Assembly (NCBI RefSeq): GCF_958301595.1
Contig: NZ_CATQJU010000001.1
Coordinates: 496,001 to 560,000 of the forward strand
Direction of reading: 5' to 3'
DNA from: Porphyromonas vaginalis
GTDB lineage: Bacteria > Bacteroidota > Bacteroidia > Bacteroidales > Porphyromonadaceae
Length of the DNA: 64,000 bases
The position numbers and the translations under genes were made by a program. The first letter of the stretch is position 1; the number at the start of each line of letters is the position of its first letter. Shown one piece after another: positions 52,350-61,725 of the stretch. The notes beneath the pieces were generated by a model that was not told the DNA's origin, did not search any database, and saw nothing but the letters and a program-made list of their open reading frames with translations.

Positions 52350-52381
52350 TTTGCATATCTCGGGGAGATTTGGTTACTTTG
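52350..52381 (+). promoter_or_regulatory. Promoter of the ECF sigma gene
   Basis: TTTG at 52350-52353, a 21-base spacer and TACTTTG at 52375-52381, one base short of the TAnnTTTG consensus. Confidence 0.5.
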
Positions 52382-52461
52382 CGGTGTAATAGTAATCACA
52401 AAGTAATCACAGCCTATAGGATAGACAGCTACCTTTTATAAATACAAAGGATACTCTCTAT

Positions 52462-53049
52462 ATGACCACACTCCGTACGTGCAGCGACGATGAGCTCGTC
52501 TGCCAATATTGTGAGGGCTGTGATAGAGCTTTTGCAGAGCTCCTCCGTCGGTACGAAACTGACATACATAACTATATCTATCTGACTATCGCTGATAGCG
52601 ATGTCGCTGACGATCTCTTTCAGGAGGTCTTCATCAAGGTGATGCGTACCCTAAAAGATGGTAAGTACCATGCCAAGGGCAAGTTCAAAGCTTGGCTCCT
52701 GCGCCTGACACACAATATGATGATGGATCACTTCCGCCAGGAGAAGCGGACACTCTACGTGACCAACTACGATACCAATCAGCAGATCCTCGACCTGACA
52801 CCTGCGAGTGAACTCCCAGAGGACTTCTTCGATGATCAGGAGGCACTCTACCACCAAATATCGCTCTGTGTAGAGGATCTACCCGAAGCACAGCGAGAGG
52901 TACTCAAGATGAGGATCTATGAGGACATCCCCTTTAAGGAGATCGCAGAGCGCACCGAGGTAAGCATCAGCACAGCCCTCGGACGCATGCGCTATGCTCT
53001 GATCAATCTGCGCAAGATGGTACGAGAGCGCAATATTGCGCCCGTCTAA
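52462..53049 (+). CDS. ECF-type sigma-70 family sigma factor
   Basis: A 195-residue sigma factor with region 2 (FAELLRRYETDIHNYIYLTIADSDVADDLFQEVFIKVMRTL) near residue 25 and region 4 (LPEAQREVLKMRIYEDIPFKEIAERTEVSISTALGRMRYALINLRK) near residue 145; regions 1 and 3 are absent, as in ECF factors. It directs RNA polymerase to a specific promoter set. No obvious anti-sigma factor follows, only a 44-codon ORF. Its regulon cannot be named from this sequence. Confidence 0.93.
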   Translation: MTTLRTCSDDELVCQYCEGCDRAFAELLRRYETDIHNYIYLTIADSDVADDLFQEVFIKVMRTLKDGKYHAKGKFKAWLLRLTHNMMMDHFRQEKRTLYVTNYDTNQQILDLTPASELPEDFFDDQEALYHQISLCVEDLPEAQREVLKMRIYEDIPFKEIAERTEVSISTALGRMRYALINLRKMVRERNIAPV

Positions 53050-53134
53050 GCGTTTAGTCTGTGTAAGGGGATTTCGCAAGCTGTAGCCTATAGGGCTGAC
53101 AGCATCGCCCTCCCCACCACAAGACTAGACGACT

Positions 53135-53269
53135 ATGGATATACGACTACCCTATCTCACCCCCACAGAGCTCTCTCAGGCTCTAAAGGATGCCGCACAA
53201 GCGAGACGCTCCACGCATCATCAAGAGATGATACAGCACCTACTCGAGCTAGCCCAGAGTGGTGCGTAA
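53135..53269 (+). CDS. Small ORF of 44 codons behind the sigma gene
   Basis: ATG at 53135, stop at 53267. The product is amphipathic: a short N-terminal part then LSQALKDAAQARRS and EMIQHLLELAQSGA, which can form two helices. No signal peptide or known domain. It lies 85 bases behind the sigma gene in the same direction and may encode a small partner or regulator; a chance ORF is possible. Confidence 0.4.
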   Translation: MDIRLPYLTPTELSQALKDAAQARRSTHHQEMIQHLLELAQSGA

Positions 53270-53445
53270 AGACTTCTATCTACAGGCAGCAATCGACTGT
53301 TGCCCCACACCTTCCCCTTAAGACATACTTCAAGCGAGCTGACTAGTACTCTCAGAGAGAGGCTAGACGGCTCGCTTCTTTTATGGCGTCTGGTGACGCC
53401 CATTTCGGTTGAAAATCGTTATGTCTCCATATCAGCGAGTTTTAG

Positions 53446-53453
53446 TATCTTTG
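53446..53453 (+). promoter_or_regulatory. Promoter -7 box of hutU
   Basis: TATCTTTG, 33 bases before the chosen start. It lies inside the longer open frame, which supports the start at 53487. Confidence 0.65.
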
Positions 53454-53486
53454 TGGGACACGAAATTAAGATTACAACCAGTAAAT

Positions 53487-55481
53487 ATGAAGAGAACCTG
53501 TAAGTTTACGCTTGATGCTACACTGCCCAAGTACCCCACCTTTGAGGAGGGCATCCGTCGAGCACCGGATAGGGGCTACAGCTTGACCCCTGCACAAACA
53601 CGTGTGGCACTACAGAATGCGCTGCGCTATGTACCTAAAGAGCTCCACGCTGAGCTAGCACCCGAGTTCCTCAAGGAGCTCAAGGAGCGTGGTAAGATCT
53701 ACGCTTATCGCTATCGCCCCGAGGGTGATCTCAAGGCGGGTCCTATCGATAGCTACAAGGGCAAGTGTATCGAGGGTAAGGCCTTCCAGGTGATGATCCA
53801 CAACAACCTCTCACACGCCGTAGCGCTCTACCCTTATGAGCTGGTCACCTATGGTGAGACAGGTCAGGTGTGCCAAAACTGGCTCCAGTATCGCCTCATC
53901 ATCAAGTACCTCGAGGAGCTCACGCAGGATCAGACACTTGTCATCGAGAGCGGACACCCGCTGGGACTCTTCGCTTCGCACCCCTCAGCTCCTCGTGTCA
54001 TCATCACAAACTCGATGATGGTCGGTCTCTATGACAATATCAAGGACTGGGAGATAGCTGCTCAGATGGGCGTCGCCAACTATGGTCAGATGACCGCTGG
54101 TGGCTGGATGTACATCGGACCACAGGGTATCGTACACGGTACGTTCAATACGCTGCTCAACGCTGGTCGTCAGCAGCTACATATCCCGAGCGGTGGCAAC
54201 CTCGCTGGCAAGCTCTTTATCTCCTCTGGTCTAGGCGGTATGAGTGGTGCACAGCCTAAGGCTGCCGACATCGCAGGTGCTACCTCTATCACGGCTGAGG
54301 TGGATATGTCTCGCATCATGACTCGCTACAATCAGGGCTGGGTCAAGCATATCGCTGAGACGATCCCTGAGGCGCTTAAGCTTGCTGAGCAGGGGATGAA
54401 GGCTGGTGAGCCTTGCTCTATCGCTTACCACGGTAATGTGGTCGACCTGCTGGAGTACTGCGTCGAGCACAATGTACATATCGACCTACTCTCCGACCAA
54501 ACGAGCTGTCACGCTGTCTATGAGGGTGGTTACTGCCCTGTCTCGCTTACCTTTGAGGAGCGCACGGATCTGCTGGCACACGACAGAGAGCGTTTCTGCC
54601 AAGAGGTGGACAAGGGTCTACACCGTCACTACGAGGCTATCAAGGCTCTGGTGGCTCGTGGCTCTTACTTCTTTGACTATGGTAATGCCTTTATGAAGGC
54701 TTGCTTTGATGCTGGCATCCAGGAGATCTCTCGCAATGGCGTAGACGACAAGGATGGCTTCATCTGGCCAAGCTACGTAGAGGACATCATGGGTCCTGAG
54801 CTCTTTGACTACGGCTATGGTCCATTCCGCTGGGTATGCCTCAGCCACGACCATGAGGATCTGATCAAGACCGATCACGCCGCTATGGAGTGCATCGATC
54901 CGGATCGTCGTGAGCAGGATCGTGACAACTATATATGGATACGTGACGCTGAGAAGAATCAGCTCGTCGTCGGTACCGAGGCGCGTATCCTCTACCAGGA
55001 TGCTGCGGGTCGTCTGAAGATCGCCCTCAAGTTCAACGATATGGTACGTCGTGGCGAGGTCGGCCCGATCATGATCGGTCGTGACCACCACGATGTGAGC
55101 GGTACGGATAGCCCCTTCCGTGAGACGTCCAACATACGTGACGGTAGTAACGTCATGGCCGATATGGCTGTCCAGTGCTTTGCGGGCAACTGTGCTCGTG
55201 GTATGAGCCTCGTCGCTCTGCACAACGGCGGTGGCGTCGGTATCGGCAAGGCGATCAACGGTGGCTTTGGTATGGTCCTCGATGGTAGCCGTCGTGTCGA
55301 CGAGATCCTCCGTCAGGCTATGACGTGGGATGTCATGGGCGGTGTCGCTCGCCGTGCGTGGGCTCGCAATGAGAATGCGCTGTCTACCTCTCGCGAGTTC
55401 AACGAGGAGCACTCTGACCTCTACCACATCACCATCCCCTTCCTCGTGGATGACGCTCTCCTTGATGAGGTGCTGAAGTAA
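53487..55481 (+). CDS. hutU: Urocanate hydratase
   Basis: Converts urocanate to imidazolone propionate in histidine breakdown using tightly bound NAD. A 664-residue protein, the longer form typical of Bacteroidota. Blocks: VIESGHPLGLFASHPSAPRVIITNSMMVGLYDN, ANYGQMTAGGWMYIGPQGIVHGTFNTLLNAGRQ, LFISSGLGGMSGAQPKAADIAG (nucleotide-binding), DQTSCHAVYEGGYCPVSL, and CFAGNCARGMSLVALHNGGGVGIGKAINGGFGMVLDGS. The ATG at 53487 (MKRTCKFTLD) fits the promoter. Other hut genes are not in the window, so the pathway is either split or incomplete here. Confidence 0.95.
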   Translation: MKRTCKFTLDATLPKYPTFEEGIRRAPDRGYSLTPAQTRVALQNALRYVPKELHAELAPEFLKELKERGKIYAYRYRPEGDLKAGPIDSYKGKCIEGKAFQVMIHNNLSHAVALYPYELVTYGETGQVCQNWLQYRLIIKYLEELTQDQTLVIESGHPLGLFASHPSAPRVIITNSMMVGLYDNIKDWEIAAQMGVANYGQMTAGGWMYIGPQGIVHGTFNTLLNAGRQQLHIPSGGNLAGKLFISSGLGGMSGAQPKAADIAGATSITAEVDMSRIMTRYNQGWVKHIAETIPEALKLAEQGMKAGEPCSIAYHGNVVDLLEYCVEHNVHIDLLSDQTSCHAVYEGGYCPVSLTFEERTDLLAHDRERFCQEVDKGLHRHYEAIKALVARGSYFFDYGNAFMKACFDAGIQEISRNGVDDKDGFIWPSYVEDIMGPELFDYGYGPFRWVCLSHDHEDLIKTDHAAMECIDPDRREQDRDNYIWIRDAEKNQLVVGTEARILYQDAAGRLKIALKFNDMVRRGEVGPIMIGRDHHDVSGTDSPFRETSNIRDGSNVMADMAVQCFAGNCARGMSLVALHNGGGVGIGKAINGGFGMVLDGSRRVDEILRQAMTWDVMGGVARRAWARNENALSTSREFNEEHSDLYHITIPFLVDDALLDEVLK

Positions 55482-55498
55482 ACCCTCATCGAGCACAA

Positions 55499-55550
55499 CG
55501 AAAAGCCTCGCCTCTCTAAGAGCACAGCTTAGGGGGGCGAGGCTTTTTTC
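55499..55550 (+). terminator. Terminator after hutU
   Basis: AAAAGCCTCGCC / GGCGAGGCTTTTTT with a long loop that itself pairs partly (CTCTAAG / CTTAGGGG). Confidence 0.88.
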
Positions 55551-55552
55551 CG

Positions 55553-55560
55553 TACTTTTG
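55553..55560 (+). promoter_or_regulatory. Promoter -7 box of the calcium ATPase gene
   Basis: TACTTTTG directly behind the hutU terminator, 19 bases before the chosen ATG at 55579, so the leader is very short. Confidence 0.65.
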
Positions 55561-55578
55561 CCAAGTACTCACGGACTA

Positions 55579-58266
55579 ATGGAAGAAAGACACCACTATA
55601 TAGGACTAACGGATGCGCAGGTTCTGGAGAGCCGCAAGAAGCATGGCGCAAATATCCTGACACCCCCTAAGAAAGCACCGCTATGGCGGCAGTTCTTGGA
55701 GAAATTTGCCGATCCGCTCATCATCATCTTGCTGATTGCAGGCGGACTATCTATCGGCATCTCCTGCTACGAGTACTTTAGGCTGGGAGAGGGTGCCGAG
55801 GTCTTCTTCGAGCCGGTGGGTATCTTCGTGGCGATCCTGCTCGCCACGGGGCTTGCCTTTTACTTTGAGCTACAGGCAGACAAGGAGTTCACCATCCTCA
55901 ATCAGGTGCATGACGACGAGCTGGTGACCCTCATCCGCAATGGCAACGTGACGCAGGTGCCACGCCGGGAGGTGGTCGTGGGCGACATCGTACGCCTAGG
56001 CACTGGCGAGGAGGTGCCAGCCGACTGCCAGCTACTTGAGGCGACGATGCTACAAATGGACGAGTCTACCCTCACGGGAGAGCCATTCTGCAACAAAAGC
56101 GTTCATCCCGAGGAGTTTGACAAGAGTGCTACCTACCCGACCGATCAGGTGATGAAAGGGACCAAAGTGATGGAGGGGCACGGCATCTGCGAGGTCCTCG
56201 CCGTGGGCGACAAGACGGAGCAGGGCAAGGTGTTCGAAGCGGTTCAAATCGCGGATGACGTCAAGACCCCGCTGAGCGAGCAGCTCGACGGTCTGAGCAA
56301 CTGGATCACTTGGGTGAGCTACGGCATCGCAGCCCTCATCGTCATAGGGCGTGTCATCGTTTACCTAGTCGCCAATGGCACCGACCTCTTCGGTTCTCTA
56401 GAGCAGGTGACACCTTTCTTTGCCTACATCTTGCAGACCTTGATGATTGCTGTGACGCTCATCGTCGTGGCAGTGCCAGAGGGCTTGCCGATGGCGGTGA
56501 CGCTGAGTCTAGCCTACAGTATGCGTCGCATGCTACGGACCAACAACTTAGTGCGCAAGATGCACGCCTGCGAGACGATGGGCGCGACGACCGTCATCTG
56601 CACCGACAAGACGGGTACGCTGACGCAAAACCAGATGAGTGTCGACGAGATGAAGCTCTACGGCGACACCCCTCAGGATCTACTCCACGAGGGCATTGCG
56701 GTCAATTCAACCGCTTCGCTCGATCTCTCCGACCCCGCCAATCCACAGGTACTGGGCAATCCAACGGAAGGCGCTCTGCTCCTATGGCTTCACGGTCAGG
56801 GCGTAGACTACCGCTCTTTGCGAGAGGAGGCAGAGACGATGGCTGAGGTGCCCTTCTCCACTGAGCGCAAGTACATGGCGACACTCGTTGAGTCGCCTGC
56901 ATCGCAAGGCCAGCAGGTACTCTATATTAAAGGAGCCCCCGAGATCGTCTTCGACCTATGCGCTGAGTCTGCTGTGAGCCGTGAGGAGCTGGAGCAGCAG
57001 TTGGCCGAGTATCAGCATCGTGCCATGCGTACGCTAGGCTTTGCCTACCAATTAGTTGAGGAGGGCGACTCGGTGATTGTATCTGGTCAATTGACCGCCA
57101 GCAAGCTCCGCTTCATCGGCGTAGTCGCCATTGCCGACCCCGTCCGCATGGAGGTGCCCGCTGCGGTGCAGGAGTGTGTCCATGCTGGAATCGATGTGAA
57201 GGTGGTCACGGGCGACACCTCCGGCACGGCACGCGAGATAGCTCGTCAGATCGGTCTGTGGGACGACAGCCGAGATGGAGCAAAGAGCATCATCACGGGG
57301 CCAGACTTCGCAGCGCTCTCTGACGAAGAGCTCCTAGCTCGTGTCAACGAACTGAAGATTATCTCTCGAGCGCGTCCGATGGACAAGAAGCGACTCGTCG
57401 AGGCGCTCCAAAACAATGGTCACGTGGTGGCTGTCACGGGCGATGGGACCAATGATGCGCCGGCTCTGCGTGCGGCACACGTGGGGCTCTCCATGGGCGA
57501 TGGCACGAGCGTTGCCAAGGAGGCGTCTGACATTACGATCATCGACAACTCCTTTACCAGCATCGGCAAAGCCGTCATGTGGGGACGCTCACTTTATCAA
57601 AACATTCAGCGCTTCCTCCTCTTCCAGTTGACCGTCAATGTGACCGCCTGTCTACTGGTTCTCTGTGGAGCCTTTATGGGTACGGAGTCCCCGCTGACCG
57701 TCACGCAGATGCTTTGGATCAATCTGATCATGGACACCTTTGCCGCGATGGCGCTCGCCTCGCTACCACCCTCTGAGAGCGTGATGCGGGAGAAGCCACG
57801 AGACCGCAACGCTTTCATCCTCAACAGCCCGATGCTGCGTGAGATCATCGGTGTGGGGGGCTTCTTCTTTGCGATGCTACTAGTGCTGCTCTATATCTTC
57901 CAGCGCACCGATGTGACGCAGCTGACGGACCTGCTCACGATGCAGCTCGGCCCCAAGGGACATGTCTCAGCGTACGAGCAGACGCTCCTCTTTACCATCT
58001 TCGTGATGACGCACTTCTTCTACATCTTCAATGCGCGCGCCTTCGAGACGGGGCGCAGTGCGCTTCACTTCAAGGGGTGTCGCGGACTGCTCACCATCGT
58101 TGCGATCATCCTCATTGGTCAGATAGCGATGGTCGAGATGCCAGGGATACAGCAGTTCTTCAACGTGACAGGGCTCAAGCTTATCGACTGGGTCATCATC
58201 TTCGTCGGCTCCTCGCTCGTCCTCTGGGTACGTGAGCTGTGGCATCTCGTGACGAGTAGAGGTTAG
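55579..58266 (+). CDS. Calcium-type P-type ATPase (PMCA-like)
   Basis: An 895-residue P2-type ATPase that pumps a cation, probably Ca2+, out of the cytoplasm. Motifs in order: N-terminal HHYIGLTDAQVLESRKKHGANILTPPKK, STLTGEPFCNKS (actuator loop, LTGEP form), VAVPEGLPMAVTLSLAYSMRR with the helix-4 PEGLP, the phosphorylation site ICTDKTGTLTQNQMS, the nucleotide site region STERKYMATLVE and YIKGAPEIV, hinge TGDGTNDAPALRAAHVG, and six C-terminal helices. The start at 55579 fits the promoter; an earlier TTG lies inside the -7 box. Monocistronic. Confidence 0.92.
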   Translation: MEERHHYIGLTDAQVLESRKKHGANILTPPKKAPLWRQFLEKFADPLIIILLIAGGLSIGISCYEYFRLGEGAEVFFEPVGIFVAILLATGLAFYFELQADKEFTILNQVHDDELVTLIRNGNVTQVPRREVVVGDIVRLGTGEEVPADCQLLEATMLQMDESTLTGEPFCNKSVHPEEFDKSATYPTDQVMKGTKVMEGHGICEVLAVGDKTEQGKVFEAVQIADDVKTPLSEQLDGLSNWITWVSYGIAALIVIGRVIVYLVANGTDLFGSLEQVTPFFAYILQTLMIAVTLIVVAVPEGLPMAVTLSLAYSMRRMLRTNNLVRKMHACETMGATTVICTDKTGTLTQNQMSVDEMKLYGDTPQDLLHEGIAVNSTASLDLSDPANPQVLGNPTEGALLLWLHGQGVDYRSLREEAETMAEVPFSTERKYMATLVESPASQGQQVLYIKGAPEIVFDLCAESAVSREELEQQLAEYQHRAMRTLGFAYQLVEEGDSVIVSGQLTASKLRFIGVVAIADPVRMEVPAAVQECVHAGIDVKVVTGDTSGTAREIARQIGLWDDSRDGAKSIITGPDFAALSDEELLARVNELKIISRARPMDKKRLVEALQNNGHVVAVTGDGTNDAPALRAAHVGLSMGDGTSVAKEASDITIIDNSFTSIGKAVMWGRSLYQNIQRFLLFQLTVNVTACLLVLCGAFMGTESPLTVTQMLWINLIMDTFAAMALASLPPSESVMREKPRDRNAFILNSPMLREIIGVGGFFFAMLLVLLYIFQRTDVTQLTDLLTMQLGPKGHVSAYEQTLLFTIFVMTHFFYIFNARAFETGRSALHFKGCRGLLTIVAIILIGQIAMVEMPGIQQFFNVTGLKLIDWVIIFVGSSLVLWVRELWHLVTSRG

Positions 58267-58360
58267 AAGCTAGAGATTAGAAGTTAGAGATTAGGCCCTA
58301 GAGGCACTAGCACTCCGCACCTTCTTCTAACCTCTAGCTTCTAATCTCTAACCTCTAATT
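58261..58360. repeat. Heptanucleotide repeats as an inverted pair, copy E
   Basis: Left arm AGAAGCTAGAGATTAGAAG (inverted orientation), spacer, right arm CTTCTAATCTCTAACCTCTAA. The arms pair over some 30 bases with mismatches, so the region may also end the ATPase transcript. It merges into the uvrA promoter. Confidence 0.75.
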
Positions 58361-58362
58361 TC

Positions 58363-58370
58363 GTATCTTT
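58363..58370 (+). promoter_or_regulatory. Promoter -7 box of uvrA
   Basis: TATCTTTG preceded by CTCTAATTTCG, as before the polysaccharide operon. A GGAG ribosome-binding site follows just before the ATG at 58392. Confidence 0.7.
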
Positions 58371-58391
58371 GCTTTGATAAAAGGAGTAGCT

Positions 58392-61229
58392 ATGAAAAGG
58401 AGTCCCCTCAATGACATCATAATCCGTGGTTGCCGCGTCAACAACCTCAAAGGTATAGACCTCGACATACCACGTGGGGAGCTGGTCGTCATCACAGGTG
58501 TGAGCGGATCGGGCAAGAGTTCGCTCGCCTTCGACACGCTCTACGCTGAGGGGCAGCGCCGCTATGTGGACAGTCTCTCGTCGTACGCACGGCAGTTTCT
58601 CATGCGTATGAAGAAGCCTGAGTGCGACCAGATCAAGAACCTCCCGCCTGCCGTCGCTATCGAGCAGCGGGTGATCAGTCGCAATCCACGCTCTACCGTA
58701 GGCACTTCGTCAGAGATCGACGACTACCTGCGTGTCTTGATGGCTCGTGTGGGCAAGCTCTACTCACCTATCAGTGGTGAGCTGGTCAAGCGTCACACCG
58801 TTGCCGATGTGGTCGAGGCGGCTCATCAGATTCCGACCGATAGCAAGCTTTACATCCTAGCAGATCTCTATCCGCCTGAGGGGCGACGTCTCATCGAGCA
58901 TCTGATGCTCCTACAGGGACAGGGGTACAACCGTGTCCTCATTGACGATACCATCTATCGTATCGAGGATGTGAGCAATAAAGAGCTACGCGAGGCGAAG
59001 CAGGTGCAGTTGATCGTGGATCGTCTGACCGTCCGCACGGGTGACGATAGCTACGAGTCGCGCCTCGGGGACTCTATCGAGATAGCGCTCTACGAGGGTC
59101 GGGAGACCTGCGCCCTGCGCTGGCAAGATAGTGCGGGTGCGTGGAGTAGCGAGGGCCGACGCAACTTTAGCGCACGCTTTGAGGCGGATGGGCGGACCTT
59201 TACGGAGCCTACGCCAGACCTCTTCAACTTCAACAGCCCTGCGGGTGCCTGCACCGTTTGCGGAGGCTTTGGGTCGATCCTCGGCATTGACCCTGAGCGG
59301 GTGATCCCCGACGACAGCCTCTCGCTCTACGAGGGGTGCGTGGATTGCTGGCGCGGGGCTAAATCTTCCGAGTGGGCGAAAGCTTTCATGCACGAGGCGA
59401 AGCGCTTTGACTTCCCCATCCACACACCCTATGCTGAGCTAACGCAAGAGCAGCGTGACCTGCTTTGGCACGGACACGAAGGCGGAGGCTGGGGCAAAGG
59501 GACGCTCTACGGCATCGACGACTACTTCGCCATGCTCCAGAAGGACGTTTACAAGATCCAGAACCGTGTGCGACTGGCGCACTATCGGGGCAAAAGCGAG
59601 TGCTACGCTTGCCACGGCGGTAGACTCAAGGAGGATGCCCTGCTCTTTACCTATATGGGTAAGAACTTTCACCAGATCGGGCAAATGTCGATCCGTGAGG
59701 CATTGACCTTCTTTGCCCAAGAACTAGAGAATCCCGAGGAGGCTAAAATTGCGGAGCGTCCACTCAAGGAGATCCGCAACCGACTCCGCACACTAGACGG
59801 CGTGGGGCTCGGTTACCTGACCCTAGACAGACGCTCTAACACGCTCTCGGGCGGTGAGAGCCAGCGCATCAATCTAGCGACACGTCTAGGCAACAGCCTC
59901 GTCGGCTCGATGTACATACTAGATGAGCCGAGCATCGGACTGCACGACCGGGACACCGATCGGCTGATCGCCGTCATCAAGGAGCTACGTGACCAGGGCA
60001 ACACGGTCATCGTCGTGGAGCATGACGAGCTGACGATACGTGCGGCCGACTACCTGATCGACATGGGGCTTGATGCGGGTCGTCTTGGTGGCGAGGTCAT
60101 CTACCACGGCAAGCCGAGCGACATAACGTCCAAGACGCCAGGCTACACGGCGGCTTATCTGACGGGGCGCGAGGAGATACCCGTGCCAAAGCATCGTCGC
60201 CCGGTGCAGCGCAAGCTGACGATGCACCGGGTGCATAAGAACAATCTGAAGGGCTTCGACGTGGACATCCCGCTCTTTAACATGACGGTGGTCACGGGCG
60301 TGAGCGGTTCGGGCAAGAGTACCCTCATCTCCGACCTCCTTGTGGAGGAGCTGCAACGCATCATCAATGCGCGTCCTCGCGAGACGCAGAGCCGTATGCT
60401 GACGGGCGACGTTGACCTTGTGGAGCAGGTCCTTTACGTGGATCAAAACAGCGTGGGGCGTAGCACACGCTCCAATCCGGTCACCTATATAGATGCCTTT
60501 ACGCCGATCCGCGAACTGTACGCTGACCAACCTTTGGCCAAGCAGATGGGCTACAAACCTTACTTCTTCTCCTTTAATAAGGAGGGCGGTCGCTGCGAAG
60601 TGTGCAAGGGCGATGGCGTCGTCGAGGTGCCGATGCAGTTTATGACGGACATCACGCTGGTCTGCGATGCGTGCGAGGGGAAACGCTTTCAGAAGAATAT
60701 CCTCGAGGTAACTTACCACGGGGTCAACATTTACGACCTGCTGGAGATGACGGTGGACCAAGCAATTGAGTTCTTTACGAAGTATCCAGCCGACCAGACC
60801 ACTTCGATCATTCGTCTCCTCGAGGGGTTGCAGCGTGTTGGCCTAGGCTACCTACAGCTAGGGCAAAACAGCTCGACGCTCTCGGGCGGTGAGAACCAGC
60901 GCCTCAAGCTCGCCTACTACCTCGGTCGTGACCACGAGCCGCACACGCTCTTTGTCTTCGACGAGCCGACCACGGGGCTACACTTTCACGATATATCTAC
61001 GCTCCTTGCCGCTTTCCGAGACTTGATCGACCAGGGGCACTCGGTGCTGATCATCGAACACAACATGGAGGTGATCAAAAGCGCCGACTACATCATCGAC
61101 CTAGGGCCCGACGGGGGCGACAAGGGAGGACAGCTCGTGGTGGCTGGCACCCCCGAAGAGGTCGCCGCCTGCCCCGACTCGATCACGGGTCACTACCTCA
61201 AGGAGAAGCTCAAACCCCGCAAAGCGTAA
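58392..61229 (+). CDS. uvrA: Excinuclease ABC subunit A
   Basis: Damage-recognition ATPase of nucleotide excision repair. A 945-residue protein with two ABC modules. First: GVSGSGKSSLAFDTLYAEGQRRYVDSLSSYARQF, signature NTLSGGESQRINLATRLGNSLVGSMYILDEPSIGLHDRDTD. Second: GVSGSGKSTLI, STLSGGENQRLKLAYYLGRD, VFDEPTTGLHFHD. Zinc cysteines are visible in GACTVCGGFG and RCEVCKGDG/CDACEGKR. The first CxxC of domain I is missing (FEADG in its place), which I recall as normal in Bacteroidota UvrA. The ATG at 58392 has a GGAG upstream; a start at 58374 is also open. Confidence 0.94.
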   Translation: MKRSPLNDIIIRGCRVNNLKGIDLDIPRGELVVITGVSGSGKSSLAFDTLYAEGQRRYVDSLSSYARQFLMRMKKPECDQIKNLPPAVAIEQRVISRNPRSTVGTSSEIDDYLRVLMARVGKLYSPISGELVKRHTVADVVEAAHQIPTDSKLYILADLYPPEGRRLIEHLMLLQGQGYNRVLIDDTIYRIEDVSNKELREAKQVQLIVDRLTVRTGDDSYESRLGDSIEIALYEGRETCALRWQDSAGAWSSEGRRNFSARFEADGRTFTEPTPDLFNFNSPAGACTVCGGFGSILGIDPERVIPDDSLSLYEGCVDCWRGAKSSEWAKAFMHEAKRFDFPIHTPYAELTQEQRDLLWHGHEGGGWGKGTLYGIDDYFAMLQKDVYKIQNRVRLAHYRGKSECYACHGGRLKEDALLFTYMGKNFHQIGQMSIREALTFFAQELENPEEAKIAERPLKEIRNRLRTLDGVGLGYLTLDRRSNTLSGGESQRINLATRLGNSLVGSMYILDEPSIGLHDRDTDRLIAVIKELRDQGNTVIVVEHDELTIRAADYLIDMGLDAGRLGGEVIYHGKPSDITSKTPGYTAAYLTGREEIPVPKHRRPVQRKLTMHRVHKNNLKGFDVDIPLFNMTVVTGVSGSGKSTLISDLLVEELQRIINARPRETQSRMLTGDVDLVEQVLYVDQNSVGRSTRSNPVTYIDAFTPIRELYADQPLAKQMGYKPYFFSFNKEGGRCEVCKGDGVVEVPMQFMTDITLVCDACEGKRFQKNILEVTYHGVNIYDLLEMTVDQAIEFFTKYPADQTTSIIRLLEGLQRVGLGYLQLGQNSSTLSGGENQRLKLAYYLGRDHEPHTLFVFDEPTTGLHFHDISTLLAAFRDLIDQGHSVLIIEHNMEVIKSADYIIDLGPDGGDKGGQLVVAGTPEEVAACPDSITGHYLKEKLKPRKA

Positions 61230-61235
61230 GTGCGT

Positions 61236-61619
61236 ATGGACAGCAAAAAGCTCTACTACTCCCATCGAGAGGTAGCCGACATGCTTGAGGAGGCGCAGTC
61301 GACGGTGCGCTACTGGGTCAACACCTTTGCCGTGCAGGTACGTCGCAGTAGCACGGGACGGCTCAAGTACTCGCAGGATAATCTGCGCGAATTGCAAGTA
61401 ATCCGTCACCTACTGCGAGAGTCCAACTTGACGATCGACGGTGCCAAGGCGACTCTCCGACACACCCCCCAAGAGGCGGAGCAACGTGCCGAGGCGATCG
61501 CCCAGCTCAAAGCGGTGCGCGACGAACTTGTCGAGTTACGCCAACTCATCGAGCAGATCGAGCGCTACACCTCCGCCAGCGAAGTGCGTGACCGCCTCCG
61601 CCAAGAGGGCCTACTCTAG
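61236..61619 (+). CDS. MerR-family transcriptional regulator
   Basis: A 127-residue protein from ATG 61236 (a GTG at 61230 is 2 codons longer). The N-terminal winged helix reads LYYSHREVADMLEEAQSTVRYWVNTFAVQVRRSSTGRLKYSQDNLRELQVI, close to MerR regulators, and an Ala/Glu/Arg-rich coiled coil follows (EAEQRAEAIAQLKAVRDELVELRQLIEQIE). No ligand-binding domain is visible. It follows uvrA after 6 bases and is probably co-transcribed. Its target is unknown. Confidence 0.87.
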   Translation: MDSKKLYYSHREVADMLEEAQSTVRYWVNTFAVQVRRSSTGRLKYSQDNLRELQVIRHLLRESNLTIDGAKATLRHTPQEAEQRAEAIAQLKAVRDELVELRQLIEQIERYTSASEVRDRLRQEGLL

Positions 61620-61662
61620 TTCCTTTTCTAGCTTTCCTCCCCTACTTTAGGGGGTTGCCGAA

Positions 61663-61693
61663 TTGAGGCGTATGCTTTTTTTTGGTACTTTTG
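61663..61693 (+). promoter_or_regulatory. Promoter of mutS
   Basis: TTG at 61663-61665, a 20-base spacer and TACTTTTG at 61686-61693: a full Bacteroidota consensus 33 bases before the GTG start. Confidence 0.75.
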
Positions 61694-61725
61694 GGGCTAT
61701 AACGACCTAATAGACTATTTATCCC

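Noticed and set aside
53409-53486. N-terminal extension of urocanate hydratase
   Set aside because: It contains the TATCTTTG promoter box and is not similar to the family.
54618-55496. 292-codon ORF on the minus strand inside hutU
   Set aside because: It is an antisense shadow of a strongly conserved gene in GC-rich DNA.
59985-60761. 258-codon ORF on the minus strand inside uvrA
   Set aside because: Antisense shadow of the UvrA ATPase domain; no independent start or motif.
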